6,906 bases of DNA from NCBI GenBank assembly GCA_905235695.1, contig CAJOMW010000117.1, forward strand, positions 1 through 6,906, in the 5' to 3' direction. A program made the position numbers and the translations under genes. The notes beneath the pieces were generated by a model that worked only from the letters and a program-made list of their open reading frames with translations, searched no databases and was not told the origin of the DNA. Origin of the DNA: an uncultured Clostridia bacterium (GTDB lineage: Bacteria; Bacillota; Clostridia; Oscillospirales; CAG-382). Each line of letters starts with the position of its first letter. Position 1 is the first letter of the stretch. Positions 5,830 through 6,906 of this stretch are shown here, in pieces.

Positions 5830-6537
5830 ATGAGAATCGAAAAATTCAACAGCTACAAAGAAATGTCGGAGTTTGTGGGCGACCTTTTCGCTTCGCAGCT
5901 CCTTCTGAAGCCCGACAGTGTGCTCGGACTTGCAACCGGCTCAACGCCGATAGGTGCCTATGAGCATCTCGTAAAGCTCTACAACGAGGGAAAGGTAGAT
6001 TTTTCAAAGTGTACCACCTTCAATCTCGACGAGTACTATCCTATAAAGCAGGATAATCCGCAGAGCTACTACTACTTTATGAACGAGCACCTCTTCAGCA
6101 AGGTGAACGTAAACAAGGCAAATCTTCACATACCGAACGGCTCCGCACCGGACGCCGAGGCAGAGTGCAAGGCGTACGACGAGCTTATAGACAAGATGGG
6201 CGGTATAGACCTTCAGCTTCTCGGCATAGGCGAGAACGGGCACATCGGCTTCAACGAGCCTGCTTCCTCTCTCGATCCCGGAACGCATCTGACAGGGCTC
6301 ACCGAGTCCACCATAGCCGCAAACGCGCGCTTCTTCGACAGTGCGGACGACGTTCCGAGGCATGCGCTCACCATGGGCGTAGGCTCGATACTCAAGGCGA
6401 AGAGGATAGTTATTGCGATAAACGGCGAAAAGAAGCTCGACGCATTCAACAAGCTCATAGAGGGCAAGGTCGACACCATGTCGCCGGCGACGGTGCTTAA
6501 TCTGCACAGCAATGTAATAGTTGCCTTCAGCAATTAA
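5830..6537 (+). CDS. nagB: Glucosamine-6-phosphate deaminase
   Basis: NagB converts glucosamine 6-phosphate and water to fructose 6-phosphate and ammonia, linking amino-sugar breakdown to glycolysis. The 235-residue length matches the short, Gram-positive type without the C-terminal allosteric extension of the E. coli enzyme. Motifs are the phosphate loop LATGSTP (34-40), NLDEYY (65-70) with the ring-opening base D67, and GIGENGHIGFNEP (132-144) with H138 and E143. The E. coli active-site aspartate 141 corresponds to N136 here, a replacement common in short NagB proteins. Conserved segments SPATVLNLH (218-226) and TMGVGSILKAKR (181-192) are also present. The start ATG is preceded by AGAGG (5815-5819). 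It is the last gene of the operon before a strong terminator. No nagA deacetylase or sugar transporter lies beside it in the window. Confidence 0.95.
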   Translation: MRIEKFNSYKEMSEFVGDLFASQLLLKPDSVLGLATGSTPIGAYEHLVKLYNEGKVDFSKCTTFNLDEYYPIKQDNPQSYYYFMNEHLFSKVNVNKANLHIPNGSAPDAEAECKAYDELIDKMGGIDLQLLGIGENGHIGFNEPASSLDPGTHLTGLTESTIAANARFFDSADDVPRHALTMGVGSILKAKRIVIAINGEKKLDAFNKLIEGKVDTMSPATVLNLHSNVIVAFSN

Positions 6538-6542
6538 AAAGG

Positions 6543-6607
6543 GCGGCGCAAAAGCGCCGCACAGACCGCTGACAAAGCACAAGTCAGCGGTCATTTTTTG
6601 TTTTTTT
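6543..6607 (+). terminator. Double-hairpin intrinsic terminator after nagB
   Basis: Two stem-loops follow the nagB stop. The first is GCGGCGC (6543-6549)/GCGCCGC (6554-6560) with an AAAA loop. The second is GACCGCTGAC (6564-6573)/GTCAGCGGTC (6583-6592), a ten-base-pair perfect stem with a nine-base loop, followed by T6 (6594-6599), a G and T7 (6601-6607). The second stem plus the long T tract is a textbook strong terminator; the first may stabilise the nagB message. Confidence 0.95.
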
Positions 6608-6618
6608 GTAAAAAAGGC

Positions 6619-6647
6619 TTTAAAAATCAAGTAAAATATGATACAAT
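6619..6647 (+). promoter_or_regulatory. Likely promoter of nadE
   Basis: TACAAT (6642-6647) is a five-of-six -10 box preceded by TG one base upstream (6639-6640), an extended -10 element. TTTAAA (6619-6624) lies 17 bases upstream as a weak -35 box. Transcription would begin near 6654, giving a leader of about 115 bases before the nadE start. The position directly after the nagB terminator supports an independent transcription unit. The region is very AT-rich, so other -10-like sequences exist. Confidence 0.55.
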
Positions 6648-6692
6648 AAAAAATACAGTGAGAAACGCCTTTTAAAAGTCAATAAAAATATA

Positions 6693-6749
6693 CGGTTTGC
6701 AAAGCCTTTAAACGGGTAAACCGATAAGACCGCAAAAAATAATTATCGG
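6693..6749 (+). promoter_or_regulatory. Structured nadE leader with two competing stems
   Basis: CGGTTT (6693-6698) can pair with AAACCG (6718-6723), while CCGATAA (6721-6727) can pair with TTATCGG (6743-6749). The two stems share bases 6721-6723 and so cannot form at the same time. The second stem ends eight bases before the ribosome binding site AGGAGG (6757-6762). This layout is compatible with leader control of nadE translation or transcription. I do not recognise a known riboswitch consensus or a T-box in it, and both stems are short, so the function is uncertain. Confidence 0.3.
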
Positions 6750-6768
6750 AGAATTCAGGAGGGTACAC

Positions 6769-6906
6769 ATGTTTAACGCAGAAAAGATAAAGAACGATTG
6801 TGTCAAATGGATACGCGAGTTTTTTGAGGAAAACGGAAAGGGCTGCAACGCCGTCGTCGGAATATCCGGCGGCAAGGACAGCTCGGTAGTCGCCGCGCTG
6901 TGCGCC
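6769..6906 (+). CDS. nadE: NAD+ synthetase, N-terminal fragment (cut by window edge)
   Basis: The first 46 codons are present. NadE adenylates nicotinic acid adenine dinucleotide with ATP and amidates it to NAD+, using ammonia or glutamine-derived nitrogen. The ATP-pyrophosphatase P-loop SGGKDS (33-38) is preceded by AVVGIS (29-34) and followed by SVVAALC, and the N-terminal helix carries the WIREFFEENGKGC segment (14-26) typical of clostridial NadE. The fragment starts directly with the synthetase domain, so there is no N-terminal glutaminase (nitrilase) domain and the enzyme is probably the ammonia-dependent type. AGGAGG (6757-6762) six bases before the ATG is an excellent ribosome binding site. 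Other PP-loop enzymes share SGGKDS, but the flanking sequence favours NadE. Confidence 0.82.
   Translation, partial: MFNAEKIKNDCVKWIREFFEENGKGCNAVVGISGGKDSSVVAALCA

Noticed and set aside
6004..6630. 208-codon minus-strand open frame opposite nagB
   Set aside because: It covers most of nagB and the terminator hairpins, has no recognisable protein motif, and nagB is unambiguous on the other strand.
6691..6749. T-box or known riboswitch before nadE
   Set aside because: Although CGGGTAAACCG and GACCGC superficially recall a T-box antiterminator, the conserved core is absent, there is no specifier stem-loop and no terminator before the gene.

Overview
The window looks like chromosomal DNA from a Gram-positive anaerobe of the class Clostridia (Bacillota), probably a gut-type Oscillospirales or related lineage. 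This placement is inferred from strong AGGAGG-type ribosome binding sites, a short Gram-positive-type NagB, a DUF421/DUF4363 gene pair, heavy use of ATA for isoleucine alongside moderate GC, and a clostridial-type NadE N-terminus. No mobile element, CRISPR array, rRNA or tRNA was seen.

Left edge (1-770, minus strand): a DUF421 (YetF-like) membrane protein gene overlaps the start of a second, cut-off gene that looks like DUF4363, its usual partner. The two are joined by a TTGA stop/start overlap.

Region 770-1037 is a divergent intergenic region. It holds a tandem 11-bp repeat and, on the plus strand, a perfect TTGACA-N17-TATAAT promoter. This promoter drives a three-gene ABC importer operon (1038-3790): lipoprotein substrate-binding protein, permease and ATPase, of the COG2984/COG4120/COG1101 type (the family that includes streptococcal TrpXYZ). 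A GC-rich stem-loop lies between the binding-protein and permease genes, and the operon ends in an intrinsic terminator.

Region 3835-4047 is AT-rich, with inverted repeats and a likely promoter. It leads into a second operon (4048-6537) of two different xylose-isomerase-like TIM-barrel proteins (sugar phosphate isomerase/epimerase family) followed by nagB, glucosamine-6-phosphate deaminase. A strong double-hairpin terminator closes it. The combination suggests that a sugar or amino-sugar derivative is rearranged and fed into glycolysis as fructose 6-phosphate plus ammonia, but the actual substrate cannot be read from the sequence.

Right edge (6608-6906): a further promoter and a leader of over 100 bases, with two mutually exclusive stems, precede a cut-off gene for NAD+ synthetase (nadE).

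Most of the window is ordinary metabolic housekeeping. The best leads for something undescribed are the two-isomerase-plus-NagB operon, the unknown substrate of the importer, and the structured nadE leader.
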